A DNA stretch of 64,000 nucleotides from Mermis nigrescens (taxonomy: Eukaryota; Nematoda; Enoplea; Mermithida; Mermithidae), in the NCBI GenBank assembly GCA_036768485.1, contig JAVLUZ010000150.1, positions 3,578,218 to 3,642,217 on the forward strand, read 5' to 3'. Each line of letters begins with the position of its first letter. Positions within the stretch are counted from its first letter, which is position 1. The position numbers and the translations under genes are program-made. Positions 34,400 to 46,030 of the stretch are shown in pieces. The notes beneath the pieces were generated by a model. It saw only the letters and a list, made by a program, of their open reading frames with translations. It was not told the origin of the DNA and ran no database searches.

Positions 34400-34459
34400 A
34401 GCATTTATGCTTGTACGACGGATTGCACGGCGCATCAAAGTTTTTATTGTCTATCAAAG
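34400..34459 (+). CDS. MAM-like gene B2, GLHG exon
   Basis: A 60-nt phase 1-1 exon between TTTTTTCAG and GTAACA encodes HLCLYDGLHGASKFLLSIK. It is the same length as A2 5672-5731, with 12 of 19 residues identical. Substitutions such as F/L and N/D are conservative. The next exon in phase is 38748-39046. Confidence 0.6.
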
Positions 34460-36111
34460 GTAACAAAGAAGTAGCCACAGCTATCTAGCTTTTTACTCAA
34501 GATACTTCCACATCATTTGGATTTTAAACTAAATAAAACTCAAATTAACATTTAAAGCATCATACAATGTTTGAAATATATAAATTAAAATTAAATATCA
34601 AGTTTCCCTTTGGCCGATTTGAAAATTTCTACGTTCGATGACCGGTAAGTTATAATTCAAGTTAAGCCATGCGACGACTAAATTAGACACGGAAAATATT
34701 TGTAAGCACCTAAATTTTGCATGTGGGTCCAAAATTTTCGAAGGCTGAAATGTGCCAAAAAAAAATTATTTTGTGAGAAAAACACAATTTTCAGATCTTT
34801 CTCACCGAGATCTACCAACTAGAACCAAAAAAATCGCAATTTAAAACGAAACAACTGAAAAATTTGATTTGGGTAGAATTTTTCGGTTTTAAAAAAAAGG
34901 TTTTTCAGATTCTGGAGGTCCAAAACTCCCAAACTCACTTGATGCTCACGTATGTCGGTAACCCAATCAACGCTGACAGCATTACAATATCTTTCAATTA
35001 CCAAAGTCAATCATTCTGGGAAAGTCCTGGATTTTATATTGCTAAACTCTTGTGCTATTTACGATTTGGGGATTTCGCTCACTTGATTCTCTATCACCTG
35101 CGCCAGGGTGAATTCAGTGTTTCGCTGTACAAAATTGTTTATGCGCAATGAAAATAGATATGTATCTTTGATTATTTTGGTCATTTTGAGCTGATTTCTA
35201 AACGTTTTCCTGCTTTGATACTATTAATGACAATTACTGACTTTCTTGTCCCTCTAAAGACCCTATTGTACGTGAGAGGAAAAGTTTTTGTAAGGAGCAA
35301 AGCTCTTGTGGATCTTACTACAATTTATCAAGCAATTTTTCGGCGCATCTTCGCCCGTTTTTCATGGAAAATTTTCAAAAATTTCAATTCCAAAATTTGT
35401 CGCACTAGAAATTCTGCTTATCGAATTAACGACAAAAAACCGCTAATTAAGGATAATGGATGGATTGTCGGATTAGTTTAGACACTATTAGAAAAATCCA
35501 GGATTTGCCCCCTTGTCTGAAAGTCATGAATCTGCCATTATTTATAAGATGAGATCCCGCTTGGGTTTTTTTCCCAATATAATCCGAGCAAAATATTTTT
35601 AAGAATTTCTCCATTCGCACTGTTTTTTTGTATAATATGGATCTTTTAGACTGGTCCGACAGATCGGTTTTCGTTTTTTCCGGCACAATATGAAAACTTT
35701 TTGACAGCTGCTAAGCATAAACTTCTCCATCAATAAAAAGTATTTTGTAATGATGATTAATTCTACGTACTTTAAAATCCGAAACTTACGAAGAATTTTC
35801 GTGCTTCATGCCACGCGTTTCGGTTTATTTTTCCTTATTTCATTAGAGGAATTTCACATAAATTCATAGTCTTCCTCATCGATTGCATGAATCGTAAATT
35901 AAAATTGTTGTAATGACGCTTAGATGAAATCTCTTCAAAGCCTTGCTGTTTTTCTAATGTACCTAGTTTTATTCAGCTTCATTACGTTTGCTCTATTTAA
36001 TTCATAAAGTTTCTAAACTTAGTTTCTAGATGAGTCTATTTCCGTAATGGGGGGTTTGGAATCCCCAAAATTCAGAAAAAAACCTAATAAATAGGTTTTT
36101 TTACACTTTAT
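34460..36111. other. Intron of B2; repeat fragments
   Basis: 35200-35510 holds a repeat F copy ending AAAATCCAGGATTTGCCCCC, which resembles a CAGTGGCGGATC MITE right end. 34680-34830 resembles a decayed MITE. No exon seen. Confidence 0.35.
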
Positions 36112-36320
36112 TTTGTGCTATTTTTGGCCTTTTTGGACCCCGGACTCCCCAAAATTGGTGTTGGTCCCCCAAAATTAGGACGGCCAGCTACATGCCTGGG
36201 CGTAGGGGGTTTAGGGGCAGGAAGAAGGGGAGTATGCAGCCTCCAGAAAGCAAAATACCCCCTAGAATTCAATTTTTTAATTTTTCGTTTTTTCCGCAAT
36301 TTTTTTGATGCCAAAATACC
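36112..36320 (-). mobile_element. MITE-1 fragment joined to the 28205-28300 repeat
   Basis: TTGGTGTTGGTCCCCCAAAA and AGGACGGCCAGCTACATGCC are shared with 28205-28300. They run into a MITE-1 half (CCTGGGCGTAGGGGGTTTAG to CGCAATTTTTTTGATGCCAA) that stops before the far end. Confidence 0.5.
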
Positions 36321-36327
36321 TTGTACC

Positions 36328-36475
36328 ATATAACCGTCGCATAGTTCACAGCACAACCGCCGCATAACCGCCGAATTGGAATACTTTACCGCCGCTTAAT
36401 TCACAACTGTCGCATAATACAGAACCGCATGATCCATAGTTCACAACCGCCGCATAAATCATAAATCGCCATAAA
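36328..36475 (+). repeat. Minisatellite of ACCGCCGCATAA units
   Basis: Degenerate units CATAACCGCCG, TTCACAACTGTCGCATAA and TTCACAACCGCCGCATAA occur about eight times over 148 bp. Period varies from about 12 to 20 bp, and the strand is open in places only because of the repeat. Confidence 0.6.
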
Positions 36476-36590
36476 CGTTGTATGTATGCATAGATATAGG
36501 GGGCTTTAACCCCCAGAATGTTTTTAGCCCCCAGAATGGCAACGGACCCCATAGCCATGCTAAGGGTGGGGGCAAGCTGGGCGGTTCGCT

Positions 36591-37290
36591 CAGGGCCGCC
36601 TTAAAATAAGGGCCGCTAAAAATTTTGAAGAACGCAGCAAAAAAGTCTGCTTTAGCGGCCCTGCTTTCTGGCAAATAAGCTGGACGATAAAAAACTCTTG
36701 TTTCATTCAAATTACACATCCCCTTTATGATCTATGAAAACATCTAAAAATCTTCAAAGGTTTCTTTCTAATTCCCAGCTGAAAGAAGATGCATAAGTAG
36801 GTGTATGTATGTACTCCTCTAACATTCTGTTTTGTTACCAGGCATACACATTGGGGTCTATCCTCCAGAATAGAAAAATGAAAACAGGATATTCATAGGA
36901 CTCAAGCCTGGCATTGACAGTAGGTATCAACTTGTAATTTTTTCATACGAACTGGATTTCCGTTAAATTTCCTTCTTTGAAGTAAAGAATTTCGGATCAT
37001 TTTTTATCTCGGCCAATTTCGTACATTTCAATTGATCGCTAATACTGCTCACGGAGCCTGAAAAAGAAATTTACAATCAACTTTAACTTCTGATCAAAAA
37101 CAACTTTCTAGCGAATGAATTTTTTTAATACAGCGATTAGAATTTTGGTAGATATGCTTGTTCACGATAAAAAATTAATATTAATTTCGTCCATAAAGGA
37201 TAGTTTACTAAGTAAGTAAGATATTGACATTTTTAGCGGCCGCTTAAAGCATCTTTGCCCAGAGCCGCAAAACCCCAAAGCACAGCCCTG
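36591..37290. mobile_element. hAT-like element with CAGGGC ends
   Basis: Left end CAGGGCCGCCTTAAAATAAG, right end (inverted) CAGGGCTGTGCTTTGGGG. Inner boxes GGCCGCTAAAAATTTT and TTTTTAGCGGCCGCTTAAAG mirror each other. 700 bp with no recognised coding. Target duplication not visible. Confidence 0.5.
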
Positions 37291-37311
37291 ACTACACCCC
37301 ATGTCTGCGAT

Positions 37312-37555
37312 TATACCTGGGCGTGGAGGGTTAAGGGGCGGGAGGGGAGTATGCAGCCCTCAGAAACCAAAATAACCCATATAATTCAATTTTTGAATTT
37401 TTTTGTTTTTCCGCAATATTTTGATGCCAATTTCTTTGATGCCGGGTGAGAAACATTGAAAAATGATGTTTTTTCGCCATACCACCATTTTTAAGGCCAT
37501 TTCTTACCCTTCAAAAAATCGTGGACCCCCATAACTTTGGTGCCGCCCACCTGTG
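37312..37555 (-). mobile_element. hAT-type MITE-1 copy
   Basis: Starts TATACCTGGGCGTG and ends GCCGCCCACCTGTG. Flanks TCTGCGAT and GCTGCGAC match at 6 of 8 positions. Core GTGAGAAACATTGAAAAATG is recognisable. Confidence 0.75.
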
Positions 37556-38747
37556 GCTGCGACCCTCAGAATTGTCGATTCTTTGCAAAATTGTAAAGTT
37601 TTATAACAAACAGTCTAAAAGTTTTAGAATGTGATACGTTTCTAACGATGCGCCATATTGCCACGCACAGAAGCGGGCTTAGCGGTGTTCATTTGAATGC
37701 AATCAATGATTAAAATTATACCTAAATAGTCTAATTTAATAAATGCAGTGCAGCAGGCGCATAATTCAAAGGTGCAGGCTGATTAAATGATTCAGGGGCT
37801 CTGAAATAGAGCTCATTGAACGAACTCGGTTATCGCTAATAGCTAAAAAGTTTCGGGTTCGCAAATATGATATGTTCCTAGTCGGCCCTTTATTTTTTTC
37901 CAAGAAAACGTCTTTTATTAAATTTTGTTTAATTAAACTAGAGTCGTACATAAGTTATATGTTGTACATGTACATGCGCCTGATCTAACACATTTTGTGA
38001 ATTATGCGGAGGTTGTGCACCCCAATCAGCCATAAGCACGTGCTGGCCTCCCGAATCCGCTGAAACCAGTTGTCTATTCGGGAATTCATTGTGAGAGTTT
38101 GAAGTTCAGAAGTCAGATACCTCGAGACATGATCAAAAATATTGCATGTGTGCTTTGTAAATGAAAATTTTTTTCGGCCTCCAAACTAGACAATAAAGTA
38201 CGAGCTAAGCAACTTATTTTTCAATCATGCCATCTCTGTTCCGGAATATAGCCTGACTCTTGCCTGTATTCAATTCTGATGCATTTAGAAGAAAAATAAT
38301 ACACGAAATTAATTATCAAAAAAATTTAAACTATTCGTCATCTCTCAAAAAACTCCGTACTGTTTAGGGGATAAACATTTGATTGAAAACAATAAATTAG
38401 TTTATTTCTCAAACGATGTCTTGAAAAGCCGCCCCGCCGTTATTTCGAATGCGCAATCAGGATTTTTCTTTGCTTTCAGGATTTGTTTTTTTTTTTGAAA
38501 CATGCTCTAATGCGTAGTTCCCGGATTTTTTTATGGCCGGACTGGTTTCTCTGCAACAGCTCGGCCTGTGCAGGCTTGAACGGGTTAAAGCCCCAGTTCA
38601 CCAGATACGTGATGTGATATCGACGCAAAATTATATTGATTTAATCAAATTCGATTTTCAATAAAATTTAAAAAGAAGTGAAACTTAAAATAAGACCTCA
38701 AAATTTTAACAATCGAAGTCGATCAAATTCTTCGAAACTCGTTTCAG
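37556..38747. other. Intron of B2, nothing recognised
   Basis: AT-rich; no array or terminal repeat identified. Confidence 0.4.
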
Positions 38748-39046
38748 ATGAAAACCAAGAACAGGTAGCCTCGTTTCATAGCGGCAGATTCGAATTCGCC
38801 ATTTTTGCGTCGGCCAAATTTTTCGACAGGCGTGGGACCCATGCCGACTATCGCGACACCGAACTGCATTGGCGATTCAAGATTAACGACTTGGCGATCA
38901 TCGAGGCCAATGTAGTCGTTTGCTTCTTCGATCACACTTTTATTGGCGATGACGTAGCGGAAGCGTGCGTCAAACCGCGACTCTTCAAAGGCGGGAGTGA
39001 TGGATTTAGCGAATACTTGGCCGAAATTCCGCAAAACGCATTTAGC
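38748..39046 (+). CDS. MAM-like gene B2, long middle exon
   Basis: A 299-nt exon from TCGTTTCAG (phase 1) to GTGAGT (phase 0), 99 codons. The TGA just beyond is intronic. It contains RFEFAIFASAKFFDRRGTHA, LHWRFKIND, ANVVVCFFDHTFIGDDVAEA and DGFSEYLAEIPQNAFS. It is the paralogue of 19516-19811, with nearly identical length and identical phases, and GC-richer than its surroundings. A long antisense frame overlaps it and is a shadow. Confidence 0.7.
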
Positions 39047-39144
39047 GTGAGTTGAGTCGGATAAAAGCCGAACACGCACGGACATAATGGAGGTTTTGGA
39101 GTAGACGTGCGCGTGGGGGAGAGGGGAGTTCAGGGGGTATGGAC

Positions 39145-39380
39145 TATACGTGGGCGTGGGGGTTATGCACCTCCAAGAATCCAAAATAAGCCTCCCAGAA
39201 ATCAGGTTTTGGAAATTTTTTGTTTTTCCGCATATTTTCATGCCAATGAATATTGCTCGATGAGAAACGTTGGAATATGATGTTTTTTCGCCATACCACC
39301 ATTTTTGAGACCATTTTTTGACCTTTTGAAAAATCTTGCACTCATTACCAAAATATTGGTTTGGTTGCTGCCCACCTATG
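39145..39380 (-). mobile_element. hAT-type MITE-1 copy
   Basis: Starts TATACGTGGGCGTG and ends GCTGCCCACCTATG. Flanks GTATGGAC and GTCTTGAC match at 5 of 8. Fragments of another right end lie just upstream at 39100-39140 (ACGTGCGCGTGGGGG). It is in the B2 intron, 98 bp past the donor. Confidence 0.7.
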
Positions 39381-40337
39381 GTCTTGACTCATTGACCGTA
39401 CACGGGCAGCTACTAAATTCTGCGGACCGTTGGGACCAAATCGCTCTAGAATAGCTCCAAAAATTAAATTCTGGGGTTTCAGATTTAGGGGATAGAAACT
39501 ACAAAATTTCGTTCTCCCTCTTAAATGAATAAATGGAAGATTTTCTGTGAAGCCTGAGGCGGAGTAAAAGCTAAAAATGGATGAGAATTTCATATTTAAT
39601 TTAAAAGTGCTTGAAATTGAACGAAAACCGTGAAATAACGTAACTTTCAGAGTATTTTAGCATTCGTGCCATTCTTTGAGATCAATCTGGTCCTAAAGAG
39701 CAAAATTTTCGACCCCCTCCTCAGATCGATCATGCTTTATATAGTGCATCTAAGTTTTTTGCAATCCACTTTGATCGCCAGAATAGGAAAAAGGAAAATG
39801 TTCTGACGAAAATAGACAAGATAGGTTCGAAAAAAATGAGAAGCAAAAATTTCCCGCAGAACGGCTTGAAATTAAACCTAAATTGAGGCCTAAGTTTGTT
39901 CATTCTTTGCATTATTGCATTTATGAGAGATAGGCCATTTTGCTTTTAAAGCTTTCTTAGACTGACACCGTTCCCTAAAACTGATAATGTCCTCAGACGG
40001 GATATGCTGTCAAGAGCAAATTTAGGGGAAAGAGCGGGGCAGGCGGCCGCCCGCACCCCTGACGTGTAGAAATATTTGAGCACAATGAATGATACATGTG
40101 TATTTTCAATGATTTTAGCCAATTCTACCATTACTTAATAAATTTTTTTCAGTGGGTGAGTAGTATTTATTCATTAACTTCATTTATTGACTTTTTAACG
40201 CTCTAAAACCCTTATTTCCTCGAATACGTTCTCGGCTCTTCGTCGTATACCGGTACGAAAATAAGCTATCATTCTGAAAACGTCACTGCTTTTTCAAAGT
40301 AACATAGCTTTTTCAAGTAACACAGCGCTCGATTATA
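39381..40337. other. Intron of B2; repeat fragments
   Basis: 40030-40260 resembles repeat F preceded by a GGCGGCCGCCCGCACCCCTG block like those in 59.8-63.2 kb repeats. No exon. Confidence 0.35.
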
Positions 40338-40501
40338 GTCTGTTTCACACAAGTTTGACCATAAAATTTTAAAAAATCATCTCCGACAATAAGCTGACAG
40401 ATTGCGATTATAGCATTGATCTGATATATAATCATCGTAACCTCTAGGTTTTTTGGCAATGAAAATTCTTAAATTTGTGCACGAAGTAATGTGAAACAGA
40501 C
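40338..40501 (+). mobile_element. GTCTGTTTC mariner-like MITE, copy 2
   Basis: Ends GTCTGTTTCACAC and GTGAAACAGAC next to TA. Interior GATTGCGATTATAGCATTGA is shared with 21961-22128. A TA target is inferred for a Tc1/mariner-type element. Confidence 0.6.
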
Positions 40502-40557
40502 TTAATAGAAACGGTTCAACTTTTTTTCCAGCCGCTCAAATTTATCAAGCTTTTATA

Positions 40558-41148
40558 CAGGGTGGGCAAAAAAAGGCTACATTCCAATTCAACAGGTCAA
40601 CTTCAGCTGATGTGAACATGAGACGTTAGAACTGGCAACTTTAGATAGATAAAAGTGTCTTCTTTCGAATCGTGTAAAAACTTTCGGCCAGATATCAATG
40701 CTTCGAGCGCTACGGCAATTAGTTTACACCCTACTTTAATATTGTTTAAAGGCCAATAGCGTCATTGGTCCTGCCATCAATTTGCATCCTATTTTCACGA
40801 TATCCTGAAATTTTTGCACACAGTAGGAAGCGTATCTACTCTGGGGGTTCAAAAAATGTGCTACCTAATTTTTGTGAAGGTATTTATTGTCAAACAGGTC
40901 AAAAAAGGATTCCTACATACGCAGTAATGTGATACAATGCGGAAACTCTGAGGTTAGAACAATATCAAAGTGAGGTGTAAACAAATAGCCGTAGTGCCCG
41001 AAACGCTGGCAGCTGGCCAAAATTTTTTACACGATTCGAAAGAAGACACTTTTATCTATCTAATGTTGCCAGTTCTAACGTCTCATGGTCACATCAGCCG
41101 AAGTTATGCCCTGTTGAATCGGAATGTAGCATTTTTTGGCCCACCCTG
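40558..41148. mobile_element. CAGGGTGGGC hairpin element (Tc1/mariner-like)
   Basis: Left end TATACAGGGTGGGCAAAAAA, right end TTTTTTGGCCCACCCTGTAT. Arms of about 180 bp (40558-40747 and 40968-41148) are inverted copies, for example GAGACGTTAGAACTGGCAAC against GTTGCCAGTTCTAACGTCTC. TA lies directly outside each end. No coding capacity; a non-autonomous element in the B2 intron. Confidence 0.75.
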
Positions 41149-41567
41149 TATATGCAGATACCTCTAAATAGGCCCATGTCCAAGATTGGGCCAAAGAAAC
41201 TTCGTCGAGATTCTCAAAAACCGCATTTTCGACATTTTTCGACACGTTCTATCGATTCAGATTATGAAATTCGAAATTTTGAAAAAAATTGTCTTTCTTG
41301 ATCAAAAGGCTAAGAAACTTGTCGCCTTTTGGTCGCGCTTGAGCTAAAATTATGGGAAATACATCACATATGGCGCGAATCGCCGAAAACATAAGCATTT
41401 CATGACAAAAATACGCAAATTTTTCATTATTCCGTGCATTATCTTACCTCTAAAAATTTTTAAAGTAGTCTCGCCTCTAATTATTTTTGTAACTGCCTGA
41501 TTTTATATATAAAAACTGAATATTAAATTGAAGGAAACGTCAATAATCGGTATTATACAGTCGCTTT

Positions 41568-41727
41568 CACACAATAGCGTTGGGGGTTTGGGGGTTTGCA
41601 CACCCTCAGATGTTAAAAAACACCCACAGATTACTGTAGACCCCATAATTCTGTTTTTAGTTATATTTTTTGGCGATTTACCCATACTGACCCCCTTCCC
41701 CCAGAATTTTGGCGTTGCCCACGTATA
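41568..41727 (-). mobile_element. hAT-type MITE-1 short subfamily
   Basis: Shares CAGATTACTGTAGACCCC with the 129-bp copy at 29833-29961. Right end TTGCCCACGTATA is clear, left end CACACAATAGCG is drifted. Flanks GTCGCTTT and GTCACGGT match at 5 of 8. It ends 39 bp before the B2 exon at 41766. Confidence 0.6.
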
Positions 41728-41765
41728 GTCACGGTTACTGTAATTTTTGAACCGTATTTGCTCAG

Positions 41766-41859
41766 CTGCGCCTGCTCGTTTGGAGGAAACCTGGTCCGTT
41801 CATATCAGCGAAAGGGATGCTAGCCAATATAGTTGTTCGAGCCGTGGATGTCCAAGGAT
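41766..41859 (+). CDS. MAM-like gene B2, terminal-strand exon
   Basis: A 94-nt exon after TATTTGCTCAG and before GTGAGG, phase 0 in and 1 out. It encodes LRLLVWRKPGPFISAKGMLA then NIVVRAVDVQG. It is the paralogue of 22295-22394: identical LRL-VWRKPGPF start and shared GVDV/AVDV end. Relative to A2 it lacks two codons. The next exon was not found downstream. Confidence 0.6.
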
Positions 41860-44088
41860 GTGAGGAAACGACCCAAAGAAGTTTGGGCTGATATTACGTT
41901 ATTATAAAGCGGATTCTTAATTGTTTTATGAGGACGGTGACCTTTACATACAAATACATACCTTAGATCCACAGAATGACCAGTCTTGGGAGCCAAGACA
42001 GCCTGTAAAATTGGTTTATGTTAACGCTAAATAGCGCAAAAACTATTCAAATGCACAGTTTCGGTCCATTCCAAGCATATTTGCAACAGAAAAATTTCAA
42101 TTTTCATTCATTTTTTGCCGTCATTTTGCCTTTCTGTTGCATAAAAATTTCATATTTTGCCGCCAAACTATTCTCTGTGTGCATGTCTGTACATGAATAG
42201 TTTGAGGATGAACACCTATAATCAAGTCAAAATTAGGAAAAATAGCCAAATCTACGCCCAATTTCGGAAATATTTGACGATTTAGCGAAGGTGAATACTT
42301 AGAGCGCGATATTAAATTTCCCAAAGCCCCTACTCTAAATTTGCGTATACCACGGTAAATCAACAGGCACGTCGCTGGACTTTAGAATTTTAGTGACTGA
42401 AGTTTGGGAGTCGGATATCTCAAGAGCTACTTAGACAAAAATAATGGCGTTTCTAAGAGTTTCTCAGTAAGCTGTACATATAAGAGAGGAAAAAATTTCC
42501 AGAAGAATCGAAAGAAATTATTTTGATTTCACTTGTCTTCGAAAATATGTGTGCTATGAAATGGCCCTACAGATGATTTCTCAATATTAAACACAAGGTT
42601 GCTCTAACCCTGCTGCAAACAATGTTCAATTGCTTCTATACTCAAATCAGATATATTGCAAACGAAAGCAATATGGAGAATATTGTTTTTTTAAAATTTT
42701 GACATATTCCTTCATTTTATACACAAACTAAGGCTGTTTGGAAGACAAAAGTTATGCAACAAACAAGAAATTTAGCGCGAAGCGCCGAATATTCTGGGCC
42801 CCTGAACTCTAAATTATGCCAAAATCTATTATGGCGATTCTTCAAATGGGCACGCTTCGAGAATTTTAAATTTACCTCGGGGGACCCGTCCCGTCTAAAA
42901 AATACTCGTATTTCCAAGATTGTTTTGGGGAGGGGGGGAGGCTAGTCCCTCCTATTTCCCTACAGTTACTGGTCTGCAGTTCAACTTTTTCTGAAATAAG
43001 CTAAATTATAGTTAAGGGGTATTCTTGTGCGAAATGTCGTTATTCGGGACTTTTCCGAAGCTAATACATTTCCAAATCATATGCTAAATTCTTGAAAGTC
43101 GAAAGTCATGTAAAGTGAATGTGAATTACTACAATTCTATCTGAATTTCATTTTTTTCGTACTGATCCTCGCATCGGAGAATCGACGGAATCCAAGCAGA
43201 GACGGTTGAAGATATCCTCCATTCATACATTTTGAGCAAGTTGTACTATTGAAATTGAGGGAAATCGGTAGAAACGCTTACACACCTGAAGCCTTTACTA
43301 AAAAAACAACTTAAACTATCTGGAATCACTACGCTTTTGTTCTATTCGGAAATCGCTTGTACCACAACGTTTCCTTTGTCTACCAAAACCTATCTCTATA
43401 CAGCAAAATTGTGGCTTCTAGTCCAGCTAGGCTATAAATCATGCCCGACAGTCAAAGGAGAAATAATGATTTATTGACATAAAATTGTCCATCCTTTTGT
43501 TCTACCAATTATGTTCGGTCAGTGGAGGCGAGTCGTCCCGATACCAGACATGCACGCGGGAGGAGGGTTGTCCGGGGGTCCCTTCAGAATAGAAAAATGG
43601 AAAATTTGGTGGGGAAAATGTGGCAAAATAAAGGCCAAAAAACGGATGACAATTGAAAACTTATTTCAAAAGTGCTTTAAACTGACCAGAAACTGTGTAG
43701 TTTTGCAGTTTTAACGCTATTTTAGCGCTTATACCAGTTTCTAAGATCATTTCGGCCCAAAAAATCTCAATTTTCGACCCCTCCCCCCAGACCGGCTAAC
43801 CGCCTCTCCCCCCAACAGAACGGGCATGCTTTACATCTATGCTCGCCACTCCACCCGTTTTAATTCGCTGTCGCGAGCTGTTTCCTTTTTGTTTGGTGGT
43901 AATTGCTTATTAAATCGCATCTTACTTTATATCTTAAATATTACTTATTATTATATAATGGGTTGAGTTTGTTTTTATTCATCAGAGTTTTCTATAAGTA
44001 AAATTTTGCCCTCAAATCGAAACAGCACTCACTTAACATTCATACCATTCTAGGATGGTACGAGACTTCGTGCAAGAGGGGTCAGCAG
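41860..44088. other. Downstream of B2; repeat fragments
   Basis: Near 43545-43850 a GC-rich start and end (CATGCACGCGGGAGGAGGG and CCCCCCAACAGAACGGGCAT) frame a repeat also seen near 310-400. One GCGCGAAGCGCC hairpin lies at about 42776. No gene found. Confidence 0.4.
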
Positions 44089-44365
44089 CATACGTGGGCA
44101 GCAAGAAAATTGTGGAAGGGGGAAGGGGTGCAAGATTTTTTTAAAGGTCAAAAAATTGCCTTGGAAATCCTAATATGGCGAAAAAACACCATTTTTCGAC
44201 GTTTATCATCGAGCACTATCCATTGACATCAGAAAATGGCGAAAAAAACGAAAGAAATTTTTGAAGATTGAATACTGGGGGGTATTTTGATTTCCGGAAG
44301 GGGCTTATTTTGGCTTTGCGGGGGTGCATACTCTCCGCCAACCCACTCACCCACGCCCAGGTGTG
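44089..44365 (+). mobile_element. hAT-type MITE-1 copy, perfect duplication
   Basis: Starts CATACGTGGGCAGC, ends CGCCCAGGTGTG, perfect 8-bp duplication GTCAGCAG (T at position 2 and A at 7, as hAT prefers). Full-length core. Confidence 0.9.
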
Positions 44366-44894
44366 GTCAGCAGAAGCAACCACTTCAAAAATGCAATTCA
44401 CCCTTTAAAGAAGTTGGAGAAATTTGAGCACTTTTTTTGTACAAAGTTGCCAAAAATTTTGAAAGTATATTTGAAAACAACTTGTTCCTATTTTAGAAGC
44501 TGTAGTCGCATGGCAACAGTATTTCAATTTTTGGACGCTGTTTATGGTTCTGCTGTAAGTGGTCATGCACATCAACCTGGGCCTAATCAATAATTTTACG
44601 CGTTATAGCTTGTAAGCAGAACGCAATAAAGTTATGTCGGGCGGACGTATGTACACCCGAATTTTCAAGTACCGGCATAATATTTTGGTATTGTTCCAAC
44701 AGATTTGTAGTTTTGACATAAGTTTATGTGCAGATATAATGATTAATTTTACACTGCTTTGCCGAAATGCCCGCTCCGAGTAGTCCTAGACCGTCGCTCG
44801 ACCGCCATCTACATATAAATAAAATTTGCTACCGATTTCATCGAGCAAGGAAACAATCGAGCGCTACAGTAATAAGGAAATTAGTTTTCTGAGC

Positions 44895-46030
44895 GGTGTT
44901 CGTGTTGATATGCCTCTTTTTTCGCTTCGGTTAAAACTGCGTGCGAGCGCAATTTTGACGGCATTACACAGTTTTACAATTTTTCTCTTCACATTACATT
45001 TTTCTTGAGCCTGAGGTGAGTGCCTCTCCGCCAGCTTCCGCGCTGTGCGTCTTTCTTTTCTTTTGCCGTACGTAGGCCTCCGTATGTGCCCTCTAGCTGC
45101 TTGGCTGCTGAAATCCTCGTATAGTTTTGCACGTAGTGGGTACGCGTATTTTCGCCCCTACGTTTTCTTTTATTCATTCAATTTTTGCTGGGCCAATTTG
45201 GCATTTGTTGTATGCCTTTGGCTGGGCTTTGCGCCCATGTTGAATACAATGTTTTATTCTACATATCAGCGTGACACGACGGTCGGCAGCATGTATCCTC
45301 CATGCTGCCGCTTTTTCATTGCTTCATAACTTTTCTGTACAAAAATATTGTAAAAAATTGATTATTTAATTAACGATGTTGGGCTCGATTGAATTTCCGT
45401 GCTGTTGAATTCTGTCCTTGTGCTACACTATACTTAGGAACCGTCAACATTTTCAAGCACCGGAATTCGGTCCAAAACAAGTTAAATAACAATTCTTTTT
45501 GAGCCCTCTCCAAGTTTCTTGGGAACTTACTTTATCTAGGTACTTAATCTCAAGGGGTTAAGTAAGTAAAATTCACTAGGTGCGCGCTTAGAAGCCGGGC
45601 TACCCTGGACAGGCCGGGCCACTTACTCCCGAGTTCGCCAGGTGGTTAGCGACCACACCTGGGTGTGGGGGGTTTGGAGGTATGACCCCTACCCCGAGAA
45701 ACCAAAATACCCCCATCAGAAATCAAAATAACCCCCCACCAAAATTCAATTTTTAATTTTTTCATTTTTTCACAATTTTTTGATGTTAATGGATAGTGCT
45801 CGATGAGAAACGTCGAAAAATGGTGTTTTTTCACCATACCACCATTTTTAAGGCAATTTTTTGACCTTTGAAAAATCTTGCACCCTACAAGAATTTACTT
45901 GCTGCCCACGTATGTTAGCGACCCCAAGCTAGGGCGTAAACCCTCGGACCTGCGCATAAGCTTAAGATTCGAACTAGGTAAGAGGTGAATGTACCCTCGC
46001 TCTACATTTACTTAGCTATTTCAACCTCCA
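44895..46030 (-). repeat. Element X, copy 2 (complete, carries a MITE)
   Basis: Inverse copy of the two pieces around Merlin. Without the MITE at 45654-45914 it measures about 870 bp. Read on the minus strand it starts near 46030 with TAGCTAAGTAA (46008-46018) and, 32 bases later, AGTTCGAATCT (45965-45975). This spacing and sequence resemble RNA polymerase III A and B boxes of tRNAs, hinting at a tRNA-derived head. No coding frame I recognise. Confidence 0.6.
45654..45914 (-). mobile_element. hAT-type MITE-1 copy within element X
   Basis: Starts CACACCTGGGTG, ends GCCCACGTATG, perfect 8-bp duplication TTAGCGAC. Comparison with element X copy 1 supports the exact insertion point. Confidence 0.9.

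Noticed and set aside
34236..34474. Possible exon reading SADFPDRFPNKNVSVKLSV
   Set aside because: No donor gives phase 1 for joining to 34400, and 32226-32291 already joins to 34400 in phase. No counterpart in unit A.
38744..39241. Longest minus-strand open frame near the B2 middle exon (165 codons)
   Set aside because: It is antisense to the conserved exon 38748-39046 and runs on into a MITE. The plus-strand exon has a paralogue and splice sites; this frame has neither.
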